DNA from: Acidobacteriota bacterium
Lineage (GTDB): Bacteria; Acidobacteriota; JAAYUB01
NCBI GenBank assembly: GCA_012517875.1
Contig: JAAYUB010000145.1
Coordinates: 1 to 43,672 of the forward strand
Reading direction: 5' to 3'
DNA: 43,672 bases
The notes under the pieces were generated by a model. It saw only the letters and a program-made list of their open reading frames with translations. It did no database searches and was not told the origin of the DNA. Positions 8,380-18,839 of this stretch are shown here, piece by piece. Positions within the stretch are counted from its first letter, which is position 1. The number at the start of each line of letters is the position of its first letter. A program made the translations under genes and the position numbers.

Positions 8380-8687
8380 CACATCCAGCGGGATGATACC
8401 ACCCAACCGACACACCGGTCGAGCGGCGACTTCCGAAACATTCCCGCCTCTGCTGTCATCCTTTGACACCCAATCATCAATCGGAACAGACGAGGACGGC
8501 CTGAGCGATTCAGGGGGGTTCCGGTCCCGCCCGATCATGCGGCTCAAGGCCAAATGCTACGTCTATGATCACCGCCACGAGAAACGCCTGAGCATCGACA
8601 TCACCGTCCGGGCCAAAGCCGTGTTCCGGGAACGGGGAATGCTGCGCGGCTGACCCTGGCTTCACGCTCGCCCGCCCGAGAAAAGTC
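8380..8687. other. Intergenic stretch with no convincing gene
   Basis: About 300 bases between a terminator and the tRNA promoter. An open frame on the plus strand (8393-8653, 86 codons) has no ribosome site and no recognisable domain. Its last 38 codons, from ATG 8537, have a more protein-like composition and could be the relic of a lost gene. I see no RNA gene or repeat here. Confidence 0.4.
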
Positions 8688-8716
8688 TTGACCCGGTATC
8701 CCACATCCGATACAAT
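8688..8716 (+). promoter_or_regulatory. Sigma-70 promoter of the initiator tRNA
   Basis: The -35 TTGACC (8688-8693) and -10 TACAAT (8711-8716) are separated by 17 bases. Transcription would start around 8723-8725, only a few bases before the mature tRNA 5' end at 8728, typical of a monocistronic tRNA gene. Confidence 0.85.
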
Positions 8717-8727
8717 GATTTTCTCAT

Positions 8728-8805
<78 letters not shown>

Positions 8806-8811
8806 GATTGC

Positions 8812-8840
8812 AAACGGCCGTTTCCCGGCCGTTTTTTCTT
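8812..8840 (+). terminator. Rho-independent terminator of tRNA-fMet
   Basis: A perfect 9-bp stem (8812-8820 with 8826-8834, 5-base loop) whose 3' arm ends in Ts and continues as TTT-C-TT. It starts eight bases after the tRNA CCA end. Confidence 0.92.
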
Positions 8841-8933
8841 TGGCGCGGCGGCAGGAGGCGCATGCCCGGCATTTCCCGCTATCCCGCAACCCACACGGTT
8901 CCCGGCAGCACGCAGGCGACCCCACTCTCTCCC

Positions 8934-8962
8934 TTAACAAGCGGGCCGACTTTGACTATAAT
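8934..8962 (+). promoter_or_regulatory. Sigma-70 promoter of the pyrG-kds operon
   Basis: The -35 TTAACA (8934-8939) and perfect -10 TATAAT (8957-8962) are separated by 17 bases. The predicted start near 8969-8970 gives pyrG a leader of about 78 bases that contains an inverted repeat at 8979-8997. Confidence 0.8.
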
Positions 8963-8978
8963 GGCGTGTACCCCGTCG

Positions 8979-9002
8979 CCGGCCGAACCCCGGCCGGTTT
9001 GT
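8979..9002 (+). promoter_or_regulatory. Hairpin in the pyrG leader, possible attenuator
   Basis: A perfect 7-bp GC stem (8979-8985 with 8991-8997, 5-base loop) is followed by TTTGTT. It lies between the predicted transcription start and the pyrG ribosome site, where an attenuator would sit. The T-run is short, so termination would be partial at best. No antiterminator partner was identified. Confidence 0.4.
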
Positions 9003-9029
9003 TCCACCTCGGACCCAGCGGCTGATTGA

Positions 9030-11481
<2,452 letters not shown>

Positions 11482-11485
<4 letters not shown>

Positions 11486-12441
11486 GCCTGGATGTCGCCC
11501 GAAAAGTCCTCCGCATCGAAGCCGAGGCCATCCTCGCCCTGCTCGACAAGCTGGACCAGCGGTTCGAACAGGCGCTCGACGTACTGGAGGCGTGCCGCGG
11601 TCGCATCGTCACCACCGGCATGGGCAAGTCCGGCATCATCGCTCACAAGCTGGCCGCGACGTTCGCCAGCACCGGCTCACCGTCGCTGTTCCTGCACCCG
11701 GCCGAGGCGATCCACGGCGATCTGGGCATGCTGGCGCGCGGCGACGTGGTGGTCGCCCTGTCCAACAGCGGCGAGACGTCGGAGCTCGTCCGGCTCCTGG
11801 AGTTCATCCAGCGTCTGCAGATCCCGCTCATTGTCCTGACCGGCAATCCCGACTCCACTCTCGGCCGCAGCACGCCCTGCTGCCTGGACATCGGGCTGCA
11901 CCAGGAAGCGTGCCACCTGGGTCTGGCGCCCACGGCCAGCACCTCCGCTTCGCTGGCTCTCGGCGATGCCCTGGCCGTGGCGCTGAGCATCCGCAAAGGA
12001 TTCCGGATGGAGGATTTCGCCCTCCTGCATCCGGGCGGCAAGATCGGCAAGCGGCTGCGCTGCATCCGCGACCTGATGCGCACCGGCGACGCCGTGCCGC
12101 AGGTCGAAGCCGGCGTGAGCATGAAGGACGTCGTGTACATCATGTCGGCCGGCCGGATGGGCATCACGGCGGTGGTTGATACCGGGCGCCGCCTCATCGG
12201 CGCCATCTCCGACGGTGACCTGCGCCGGCTGCTCGAGCGGCACGGACCGGCCCTGCTCGGATTGACCGCCGGCGAGTGCATGAGCCGAGCGCCCAAAACC
12301 ATCGACGCCGACGCGCTGGCCACCCGCGCCCTGGCGGTGATGGAGGAGAACAAAATCACCAGCCTGTTCATCACGGACATCCACGGCGTGCTGGCCGGCG
12401 CCATTCACCTGCACGACCTGTGGGAGACCGAACTCTTCTGA
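11482..12441 (+). CDS. kdsD: D-arabinose-5-phosphate isomerase (KpsF/GutQ family)
   Basis: A 319-residue protein with an N-terminal SIS sugar-isomerase domain (about 30-185) and two C-terminal CBS domains (about 205-319). The SIS motifs TGMGKSG (45-51) and SNSGETSE (94-101) are intact. It interconverts ribulose-5-phosphate and arabinose-5-phosphate, the substrate of the preceding kdsA product. The C-terminal CBS pair is the normal architecture of this family and may sense a nucleotide ligand. ATG 11482 overlaps the kdsA stop codon by 4 bases (ATGA), and kdsC starts 15 bases after its own stop. Confidence 0.95.
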
Positions 12442-12456
12442 CACCGGAGGCCCGCT

Positions 12457-13002
12457 GTGCACCGCGTTTCCCAAAAGCCCTGTGACCTGTCCCGAATCCG
12501 CCTCGTGGTGACGGACATGGACGGCGTCTGGACCGACGGCAGCATCTACCTGGACGACCGGGGCATCGAGTGCAAGCGGTTCTCCGCGTACGACGGTCTG
12601 GGTGTCCGGCTGGCGACCGAGGCCGGCTTGCGGATCGCCATTCTGTCGGGGCGGGCCAGCGCGGTGGTGGCCCTGCGGGCGGCCGCCCTCGGTGTCGAGC
12701 GGATCGTCCAGAACAGCTCGGACAAAGGGCCCGACTTCCTGAAGCTGTGCCAGGAAATGGGCATACCACCCGGCCAAACCGTCTACGCCGGCGACGACCT
12801 GCCCGATTTGGCGCCCATGGCCCTGGCGGGCGCCGCCGTCGCGGTGCCCAACGCCCCCGCGGACGTCTGTCGTGCCGCCGACTGGCTCACCGATTCGCCC
12901 GGCGGCACCGGTGCGATCCGCGAGATCGTGGAGTGGCTGCTCCGGGAAGCCGGCCGCTGGGAGGAGACCCTGGCGCGCTTCGGCACCGGCGCCCGGCCAT
13001 GA
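12457..13002 (+). CDS. kdsC: KDO-8-phosphate phosphatase
   Basis: A 181-residue HAD-superfamily (subclass C0) phosphatase that removes the phosphate from KDO-8-P to free KDO for activation by CMP-KDO synthetase. The HAD motif I is DMDGVWTDG with catalytic aspartates D20 and D22; motif II is the SG in ILSGRAS; motif III/IV are the Lys of NSSDKGPDF and GDDLPDLAPM. Length is normal for KdsC. The start is GTG 12457, chosen because GGAGG (12446-12450) precedes it at proper distance and residues before LSRIRLVVTD are few, as in relatives. Confidence 0.93.
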   Translation: MHRVSQKPCDLSRIRLVVTDMDGVWTDGSIYLDDRGIECKRFSAYDGLGVRLATEAGLRIAILSGRASAVVALRAAALGVERIVQNSSDKGPDFLKLCQEMGIPPGQTVYAGDDLPDLAPMALAGAAVAVPNAPADVCRAADWLTDSPGGTGAIREIVEWLLREAGRWEETLARFGTGARP

Positions 13003-13054
13003 CCGGAGACGGCGCACGGCCACCGCGGCCCGCAAGGAACTGGAGGCACGAGCC

Positions 13055-13867
13055 ATGACCCAGCGCCCCACGATGATCCAGCGCATCCGCTACTACTACA
13101 ACCAGCGGGACCTGCTGCTGAGCTACGTCCGCAAGGATCTCAAGGAGCGTTACGTCGGCTCCGTCATCGGCTTCTACTGGTCGGTGCTCAATCCGCTCAT
13201 CCTGCTCGGCATCTACACCTTCGTCTTCTCGGTCATCTTCCGGGTCCGCTTCGGCGAGGGCGAGGGCCTGGTGAACGCGGCGCTGTACATCTTCTGCGGC
13301 ATGGTGCCGTGGATGGCGTTCAGCGAGGCGGTGGGCCGCTCCACCGGCGTGCTCATCGACAACGCTAACCTGATCAAGAAGGTGATGTTTCCGTCCAAGA
13401 TCCTGCCGATGTATCTGGTCTTCTCCCACGCGGTCAACCTGCTCATCGGCTTCGGCATCCTGCTGGGCGCCGCGATGATGGCCGGCATGCCCCCGACCCC
13501 ATACCTGGCCATCCTCCCCCTGTATGTGGGCGCGCAGTTGCTCCTCACCCTGGGGTGCTGCTGGTGGAGCGCCGCCGTCAACGTCTTCGTGCGCGACATG
13601 GCCCAGGTGATCGGCCAGTTCATGATCGTGTGGATGTACCTGTCGCCCATCTTCTACTCGGTGGACTTCATTCCCGTGGAGTACCGTCAGTACGCCTACA
13701 TCAATCCCATGACACACCTGATTGAAGGGTACCGGGACATGTTCCTCAACGGCTGCATGCCGGACCTGGCGGGACTCGGCATCTTCACGCTGTTCGCGCT
13801 CGTGGTGTGCGTCACCGGCTACCTGTTCTTCACGCGGAACCAGCACAGTTTCGCCGATATCCTGTAG
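13055..13867 (+). CDS. ABC-2 type polysaccharide/LPS export permease (Wzm-like)
   Basis: A 270-residue membrane protein of the ABC-2 family with six hydrophobic segments. The amphipathic N-terminus (LLLSYVRKDLKERYVGSVIG) followed by FYWSVLNPL, and the late MYLSPIFYSVDFIP then YINPMTHLIEGYRDM, are characteristic of permeases that export O-antigen, teichoic acid or capsule (Wzm/TagG/KpsM type). The partner ATPase (Wzt) is not next to it and not in the window. ATG 13055 is chosen for the TGGAGG ribosome site at 13041-13046; the longer open frame overlaps kdsC. It is the last gene of the pyrG-kds run and is followed by a repeat block. In many diderms lptC/lptA follow kdsC, and here they do not. 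Confidence 0.88.
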   Translation: MTQRPTMIQRIRYYYNQRDLLLSYVRKDLKERYVGSVIGFYWSVLNPLILLGIYTFVFSVIFRVRFGEGEGLVNAALYIFCGMVPWMAFSEAVGRSTGVLIDNANLIKKVMFPSKILPMYLVFSHAVNLLIGFGILLGAAMMAGMPPTPYLAILPLYVGAQLLLTLGCCWWSAAVNVFVRDMAQVIGQFMIVWMYLSPIFYSVDFIPVEYRQYAYINPMTHLIEGYRDMFLNGCMPDLAGLGIFTLFALVVCVTGYLFFTRNQHSFADIL

Positions 13868-13893
13868 TCGAAAGGCATGAACTCCTGTTTGCC

Positions 13894-13957
13894 GGTTCAC
13901 AGGTTCACAGGTTCACAGGTTCACAGGTTCACAGGTTCGCAGGTTCGCAGGTTGAAA
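13894..13957. repeat. Tandem 8-bp repeat, GGTTCACA type
   Basis: Five perfect copies of GGTTCACA (13894-13933) are followed by two GGTTCGCA (13934-13949) and a diverging GGTTGAAA (13950-13957). The gradient from perfect to degenerate copies suggests recent slippage at the 5' side. There are no spacers, so this is not a CRISPR array. Confidence 0.95.
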
Positions 13958-14147
13958 GGTTTATGGTTTGAAAGTACGAAGGTTCTAGAAAGATGTTCGG
14001 TTGAGTTGAGGGTTGGGACAAACTGCGAAACCCTAAACCCGCAACTCAAGCCCTGTGCCCCGAGCCCTGAGCCCCGATGTACGAGGATCTAGGACCCAAG
14101 ACCCAGGTCCCAGATCCGAATGCCGATGTCCGAAGTCCGATCCCCGA
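13958..14147. repeat. Long run of degenerate 7-bp tandem repeats
   Basis: Directly after the octamers the sequence keeps a 7-base phase. From 14043 to 14147 fifteen successive heptamers can be read, such as GCCCTGT, GCCCCGA, GCCCTGA, GCCCCGA, then GATCCGA, ATGCCGA, TGTCCGA, AGTCCGA and TCCCCGA. The last four positions (CCGA or CCCA) are conserved and the first three drift. Upstream (14001-14042) the same phase appears with units such as TTGAGGG. The block ends eleven bases before the chosen pgi start and supplies in-frame ATG codons at 14120, 14126 and 14147. Confidence 0.85.
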
Positions 14148-14158
14148 TGGAGGCCCCC

Positions 14159-15538
14159 ATGGAGCACCGCCTTGAACTCCCGGACGGTTTCTGCCTGAAC
14201 TACACCAACGTGACCCGTGACAAAATCGGCCCGCTCGGCCTGGCGGTGAACGAGCTGGCCGGCCGGCCCGAAATCGGCGCCGCCATGGACGCGCTCGCCG
14301 TCATGCGTCGCAGCGGCGACGTCCGCGGGCACAACGAGAAAGTGTACTTCACCCACCTGGCATACCAGGAGGGGAACGCCCCGGACCGCCTCCGGGCCAT
14401 CGCCGAGTGGGGCGCCGACGTCCGGTCCCGGTGTCGGGCGGTGGTGTCGCTGGGCATCGGCGGCTCGTACCTGGGCAACCAGGTACTGGCTGACGCCCTG
14501 TTGTCGCCGCTCTGGAACTCCCTGGCGGGACCGGAAACCGCACCGCAGCTTTTCTTCTCCGGCAACAACGTGGACCCCCAGTCCATCCGCGACCTGGACA
14601 AGATTCTGGACCTGGAGCGGACCATGTTCGTCGTGATCTCCAAGTCCGGCACCACCACCGAGACCATGGCCGCGTTCCTCCATTTCTACAATCGCTGCCG
14701 CGCCGCCGGCCTTGATCCCAGCCGGCATTTCACCGCGGTGACCGACCCGGAGCGCGGCATCCTGCTGCAGATCGCCCGGCAGGAGCGACTGCCCTTATTC
14801 CAGGTGCCGCCCGGTGTGGGCGGACGCTTCTCGGTGCTCGCCGACGTGGGCCTGCTCGTCGCCGCCGCCGCCGGGATCGCCATTCCCGAGCTGCTGGGGG
14901 GCGCCCGCGCCATGGTGGAAGCGGCCGACAGCCGCGACCTGCTCCAGAACCCGCCCTGCCTCTACGCGGCCATCTGCCACGAACTGTACCGGCGTGCCGG
15001 CATCCACGAGGCGGTGCTCATGCCGTACAGCGACCGGCTCCGGTCATTCGCCCTGTGGTACGTCCAGCTCCTGGCCGAGAGCCTCGGCAAGGAGAAAAAC
15101 CGGCGGGGCGAGACGGTTTACGAGGGGCGCACGCCCATCGCGGCGGTGGGGACGTCCGATATGCACGCCCAGACGCAGCAGCACCAGGGCGGCAAGAAGA
15201 ACAAGCTGGTCACCACCATCGCCGTCGCGGACTTCGGCGCTGATGAGATCACCCTGCCCAGCGAGGGCCCGTGGACGCGGGAACTGGCGTTCGTCGCCGG
15301 CCGGAGCTTCGGCCGGCTGCTGCGGGCGGCGCGGGTGGCCAACGAGGAGGCGCTGGCCGCCGACGGCCGGCCGAGCCTCTCCATCACCATCCCGCAGCTG
15401 TCGCCGTACACGCTGGGCCAGCTGTTCCTGTTCTTCGAGCTGGCCACCGCGTTCGAAGGCGAGCTGCTCGACGTGAACGCCTTCGACCAGCCGGGCGTCG
15501 AGAACTACAAGAAGCTGATGAAGGAGCTGCTGCGCTGA
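14159..15538 (+). CDS. pgi: Glucose-6-phosphate isomerase
   Basis: A 459-residue phosphoglucose isomerase, which interconverts glucose-6-phosphate and fructose-6-phosphate. Signature stretches are SLGIGGSYLGNQ, SKSGTTTETM (sugar-phosphate loop), GVGGRFSVLADVGLL, and MPYSDRLRSFALWYVQLLAESLGKEKN with the usual catalytic residues. The length matches the short bacterial form (about 450 residues; the E. coli form is about 550). The open frame reaches back to ATG 14120, but those codons lie within the heptamer repeat. ATG 14159 has GGAGG at 14149-14153 with good spacing, and its protein begins where the family does. The endonuclease V gene begins two bases after its stop. Confidence 0.95.
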   Translation: MEHRLELPDGFCLNYTNVTRDKIGPLGLAVNELAGRPEIGAAMDALAVMRRSGDVRGHNEKVYFTHLAYQEGNAPDRLRAIAEWGADVRSRCRAVVSLGIGGSYLGNQVLADALLSPLWNSLAGPETAPQLFFSGNNVDPQSIRDLDKILDLERTMFVVISKSGTTTETMAAFLHFYNRCRAAGLDPSRHFTAVTDPERGILLQIARQERLPLFQVPPGVGGRFSVLADVGLLVAAAAGIAIPELLGGARAMVEAADSRDLLQNPPCLYAAICHELYRRAGIHEAVLMPYSDRLRSFALWYVQLLAESLGKEKNRRGETVYEGRTPIAAVGTSDMHAQTQQHQGGKKNKLVTTIAVADFGADEITLPSEGPWTRELAFVAGRSFGRLLRAARVANEEALAADGRPSLSITIPQLSPYTLGQLFLFFELATAFEGELLDVNAFDQPGVENYKKLMKELLR

Positions 15539-15539
15539 G

Positions 15540-16238
15540 ATGCCCCGCCTCGCCCTGCCCCACTTTCCGGCGGTCGCCGACGCGCGCGCGGCCGCTGCCC
15601 TCCAACGGGAGCTGGCCGGCCGGGTGCGGCTGGAGCCCCTGGCGGCGCCGCCGCGGACCATCGCCGGAACCGACCTCGCCTTCGACCCGCGGGCGGGCCT
15701 GGCGCACGCCGCCGTCGTCATCGTGGACGCCGCGACGCTGGCGCCCGTGGCCGCCGCCGCGGTGACCCGGCCCGTGGATTTCCCCTACGTGCCCGGCCTG
15801 CTCTCCTTCCGCGAGATCCCCGCGCTGCTTGACTGCCTGGAGCACCTGGGAGAACTGCCGGACCTGTTTCTCTGCGACGGCCAGGGCATCGCCCACCCGC
15901 GCGGCTTCGGTCTGGCCGCCCACCTGGGCGTGCTGCTGGACCGCCCGGCAATCGGCTGCGCCAAGAGCCGGCTGGTGGGCGAGCACGCCGAACCGACGGC
16001 CGAGCGCGGCAGCCGGGCGGAGCTGCTGTACGCCGGTCGGGTCGTGGGCACCGTGCTCAGGACCCGCCACGATGTCCGACCGCTTTACGTCTCGCCCGGC
16101 CATCGGGTCACCGTCGCCGACGCGGCGGCGCTCGTGCTGGCCACCGCGACCCGCTTCCGGGTGCCGGAACCCATCCGTCTGGCGCACCGCCTGGCGGCCG
16201 AGGAAAAACGAAACCATCTCCGACGGAGTGCCCTATGA
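15540..16238 (+). CDS. nfi: Endonuclease V
   Basis: A 232-residue DNA-repair nuclease that nicks near deaminated bases, chiefly deoxyinosine. The active-site aspartate lies in IAGTDLAF (D45), the wedge motif is FPYVPGLLSFRE, and the second metal-ligand region is CDGQGIAHPRGFGLA; together these define the family. Length is as usual. ATG 15540 follows the pgi stop by one base, and the gene overlaps the AlaX gene by 4 bases (ATGA). This implies a pgi-nfi-alaX unit. Confidence 0.93.
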   Translation: MPRLALPHFPAVADARAAAALQRELAGRVRLEPLAAPPRTIAGTDLAFDPRAGLAHAAVVIVDAATLAPVAAAAVTRPVDFPYVPGLLSFREIPALLDCLEHLGELPDLFLCDGQGIAHPRGFGLAAHLGVLLDRPAIGCAKSRLVGEHAEPTAERGSRAELLYAGRVVGTVLRTRHDVRPLYVSPGHRVTVADAAALVLATATRFRVPEPIRLAHRLAAEEKRNHLRRSAL

Positions 16239-17431
16239 CCGAACGACTGTACTACCAGGACGCCACCCGCTGCGAATTCGAAGCCGACGTGCTCCGGTGC
16301 GAGCCGGCGGCGGGCGGCGTCCGCGTCTACCTCGACCAGACGGCGTTCTACCCGGGGACGGGCGGCCAGACGGCCGACACCGGCACCCTGGCCGGGCAGC
16401 CGGTGATCGAGGTGGGCGAAGACGACGCCGGCGACATCTACCACCTGCTGGCGCACCCTCCGGCCGCGACGCGGGTGCGGGGCCTGGTGGACGCGGACCG
16501 CCGCTTCGACCACATGCAGCAGCACACCGGCCAGCACATCCTGTCGGAGGCGTTCGTACGGCTTTACCAACTGGGCACGGTGGGCTTCCACATGAGCCAG
16601 GACGTCAGCACCATCGACCTGGCCACCGATCGGCTCGACGACCGCCAGGTGGCCGAGGCCCTCCGCCTGGCCAACGCCGTCGTCTGGGAAGACCGGCCAG
16701 TGGACATTTCCTACCACGACGCCGCCGAGACCGGCGCCCTGGGCCTGCGCAAGCCCACGCGCCGCGAGGGGGAGGTCCGGGTGATCGGCGTGGCCGACTT
16801 CGACCGCTCCGCCTGCGGCGGCACCCACGTGGCCCGCACCGGCCAGGTGGGCGTCATCACCGTCGTCCGCACCGAGCGGTTCGGCGACAAGACCCGGGTC
16901 TATTTTCTGTGCGGCGGCCGGGCGCTCCGGGCCTTCCAGGACAACCAGGCGATCCTCAGCGCCCTGTCCGCCATGGCGACCACCGGCATCCCCGAGCTGC
17001 CGGCCAAGCTGGACAAACTGCTCCAAACCGTCAAGGCGGTCGAACGGGAAAACGGCAAGCTCAGGGCCGAGCTGCAGGCCGAGCGCGCCCCGGCGCTCCG
17101 CGAGCAGCATCGGGGCGCCGACGGCATCAGCCGCGTGATCCTCACCCTCGACGAACCGGCCGACATCGCCCGGTCGCTCTGCCAGAAGCTCATCGCCGGC
17201 GACCACCGCACCCTGGCGGCTGTGCTGTCGGCGCCGTCCGGAACCGTGTTCGTCGGGCGCACCTCCGACCTGACCGCCGACATGCAGGCGCTGGTGACCG
17301 AGCTGCGCGCGGCGTTCGGCGCCAAGGGAGGCGGGCGCCCGGACTTCGCCCAGCTGGGCGGCCTGTCCAGGGAGACGGCCGCGGCGTTGCTGGACCAGAT
17401 CGGGAGCCGCTACCGGTCCTGCTCCGGCTGA
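16235..17431 (+). CDS. Alanyl-tRNA editing protein (AlaX-L, AlaRS-type with DHHA1)
   Basis: A 398-residue stand-alone editing protein that hydrolyses mischarged Ser-tRNA(Ala) (or Gly-tRNA). It contains the AlaRS second additional domain with zinc ligands H97 and H101 (HTGQHILSE) and C194/H198 (CGGTH). A short coiled linker (about 252-275) is followed by a DHHA1 domain ending in GGGRPDFAQLGG. There is no aminoacylation domain. This architecture is that of AlaX-L. The editing role is known for the family; the amino acid removed is inferred. It overlaps nfi by 4 bases. Confidence 0.92.
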   Translation: MTERLYYQDATRCEFEADVLRCEPAAGGVRVYLDQTAFYPGTGGQTADTGTLAGQPVIEVGEDDAGDIYHLLAHPPAATRVRGLVDADRRFDHMQQHTGQHILSEAFVRLYQLGTVGFHMSQDVSTIDLATDRLDDRQVAEALRLANAVVWEDRPVDISYHDAAETGALGLRKPTRREGEVRVIGVADFDRSACGGTHVARTGQVGVITVVRTERFGDKTRVYFLCGGRALRAFQDNQAILSALSAMATTGIPELPAKLDKLLQTVKAVERENGKLRAELQAERAPALREQHRGADGISRVILTLDEPADIARSLCQKLIAGDHRTLAAVLSAPSGTVFVGRTSDLTADMQALVTELRAAFGAKGGGRPDFAQLGGLSRETAAALLDQIGSRYRSCSG

Positions 17432-17520
17432 GATCGTCCCATCCGTCACATTTGCTGATATCGCGGAACATTTTCGCCAAACAACTCGTAAAGCATACGA
17501 ACGCTGATGACGAGGTTTCC

Positions 17521-18825
17521 ATGTCCGCGATCGCCGAAGTGCCCGTTCTGACCAATCAAGCGAACGTCAAACCCAACCACACCCTCAGCGGCTGGCCGGT
17601 TCTGCTCGAAGCGCTGCGCATGGCCATCGAATCGGTGATGGCGCACAAGCTGCGCTCGCTGCTCACCCTGCTCGGGGTCATCATCGGGGTCGCCTCGGTC
17701 ATGATCGTCGGCGCCTTCATCAGCGGACTGGAAACATACGTGACCGACAGCGTCACCAGCATGATGGGCAGCAACACGTTCATCGTCGCCCGCATCGCCG
17801 CGGTGAACATGAACCGTGAGGAGTTCGAGAAACGCCTCCGCACCCACCGCGACCTGCGCTGGGACGATTACGAGTACATCCGCAGCCGTTCGAAATTCGC
17901 CCAAGAAGTGTCCATCGAGCGCTCCACCCGTCAAGACGTCCATTACAAGAACCTGGAGGTGCTGGACACCACCATCAGCGGCGCCAGCGCCAACGTGCCC
18001 CGCATCTCCAATATCAACATCCACAGCGGCCGCTTCTTCCAGGAGTTCGAATTCGCCCGCTCCCTGCCCGTCTGCGTCATCGGCTGGGGCATCAAGACGG
18101 AATTGTTCCCCTCCGAGGATCCCATCGGCCACGACGTGAAGATCGCCGGGCAAAAGTATCGCGTGGTCGGGCTGTTGGCCCGGCGGGGCTCGTTTCTGGG
18201 CCAGAACCTCGACAATGAGATTTTCATCCCCACGACCGCCTACGCCAAATTGTTCGGCGTCCGCCGCGGCTGGGAGCTCCGGATCAAAACCGCACCCGGT
18301 CCCGAGTTCGAAGCCGCTCAGGACGAAGTCCGCACGCTCCTGCGCGGCAAGCACCACCTGCAGCCGTCCCAACCCGACGATTTCGACATCCTCAGCGCCG
18401 ACGACATCAACCAGTCGGTGGGCGAGTTCACCGGCGCCATCGCCACGGTGGTCACGCCCATCACCAGCATCGCGCTCCTGGTGGGTGGCATCGTGATCAT
18501 GAACATCATGCTCATGTCGGTGACCGAGCGGACCCGCGAGATCGGCATCCGCAAGGCGATCGGCGCCCGGCGACGCGACCTATTGCTGCAGTTCCTGCTG
18601 GAGTCGGCCATCCTGGGCATCATCGGCGGCCTGCTGGGCATCACGCTGTCTTACACCGCGTGCTACGTCATCGAGGCCCTATCGGACTTCACCCTGACCA
18701 TCACCGTCGGCTACATCATCCTCGCCCTGGCCGTCTCGGGCGGGGTGGGCATCCTGGCCGGGATGTACCCGGCGTTCAAAGCCGCCCGGCTGGATCCGAT
18801 CCAGGCGCTGTCCTTCGAGACCTAA
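17521..18825 (+). CDS. MacB/FtsX-type ABC transporter permease
   Basis: A 434-residue permease with one N-terminal membrane helix (about 46-68, LRSLLTLLGVIIGVASVMIV), a large periplasmic MacB_PCD domain (about 70-300), and three C-terminal helices with the FtsX signature MNIMLMSVTERTREIGIRKAIGARRRDLLLQFL, here cited by its parts. The C-terminus (AARLDPIQALSFET) is typical. Such proteins do not pump across the bilayer; they use mechanotransmission to drive periplasmic work such as peptide, lipoprotein or antibiotic export. The ATPase and membrane-fusion partner are not adjacent. ATG 17521 is chosen over the long upstream open frame, which overlaps alaX and is a shadow. The second permease starts after 14 bases. 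Confidence 0.9.
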   Translation: MSAIAEVPVLTNQANVKPNHTLSGWPVLLEALRMAIESVMAHKLRSLLTLLGVIIGVASVMIVGAFISGLETYVTDSVTSMMGSNTFIVARIAAVNMNREEFEKRLRTHRDLRWDDYEYIRSRSKFAQEVSIERSTRQDVHYKNLEVLDTTISGASANVPRISNINIHSGRFFQEFEFARSLPVCVIGWGIKTELFPSEDPIGHDVKIAGQKYRVVGLLARRGSFLGQNLDNEIFIPTTAYAKLFGVRRGWELRIKTAPGPEFEAAQDEVRTLLRGKHHLQPSQPDDFDILSADDINQSVGEFTGAIATVVTPITSIALLVGGIVIMNIMLMSVTERTREIGIRKAIGARRRDLLLQFLLESAILGIIGGLLGITLSYTACYVIEALSDFTLTITVGYIILALAVSGGVGILAGMYPAFKAARLDPIQALSFET

Positions 18826-18839
18826 AGGAGCCGATCACC

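Noticed and set aside
8393-8653. 86-codon plus-strand reading frame between the terminator and the tRNA promoter
   Set aside because: It has no ribosome site and no recognisable domain and lies between two transcription signals. The first half is compositionally poor. Kept only as a note in the intergenic entry.
13894-13957. CRISPR array at the octamer repeats
   Set aside because: Repeats are 8 bases and contiguous with no spacers, and no cas genes are present.
15829-17520. Long in-frame extension upstream of the first MacB-like permease
   Set aside because: The sequence is Arg/Pro/Ala-rich and overlaps nfi and alaX on the same strand. The permease N-terminus and a start codon are found at 17521.
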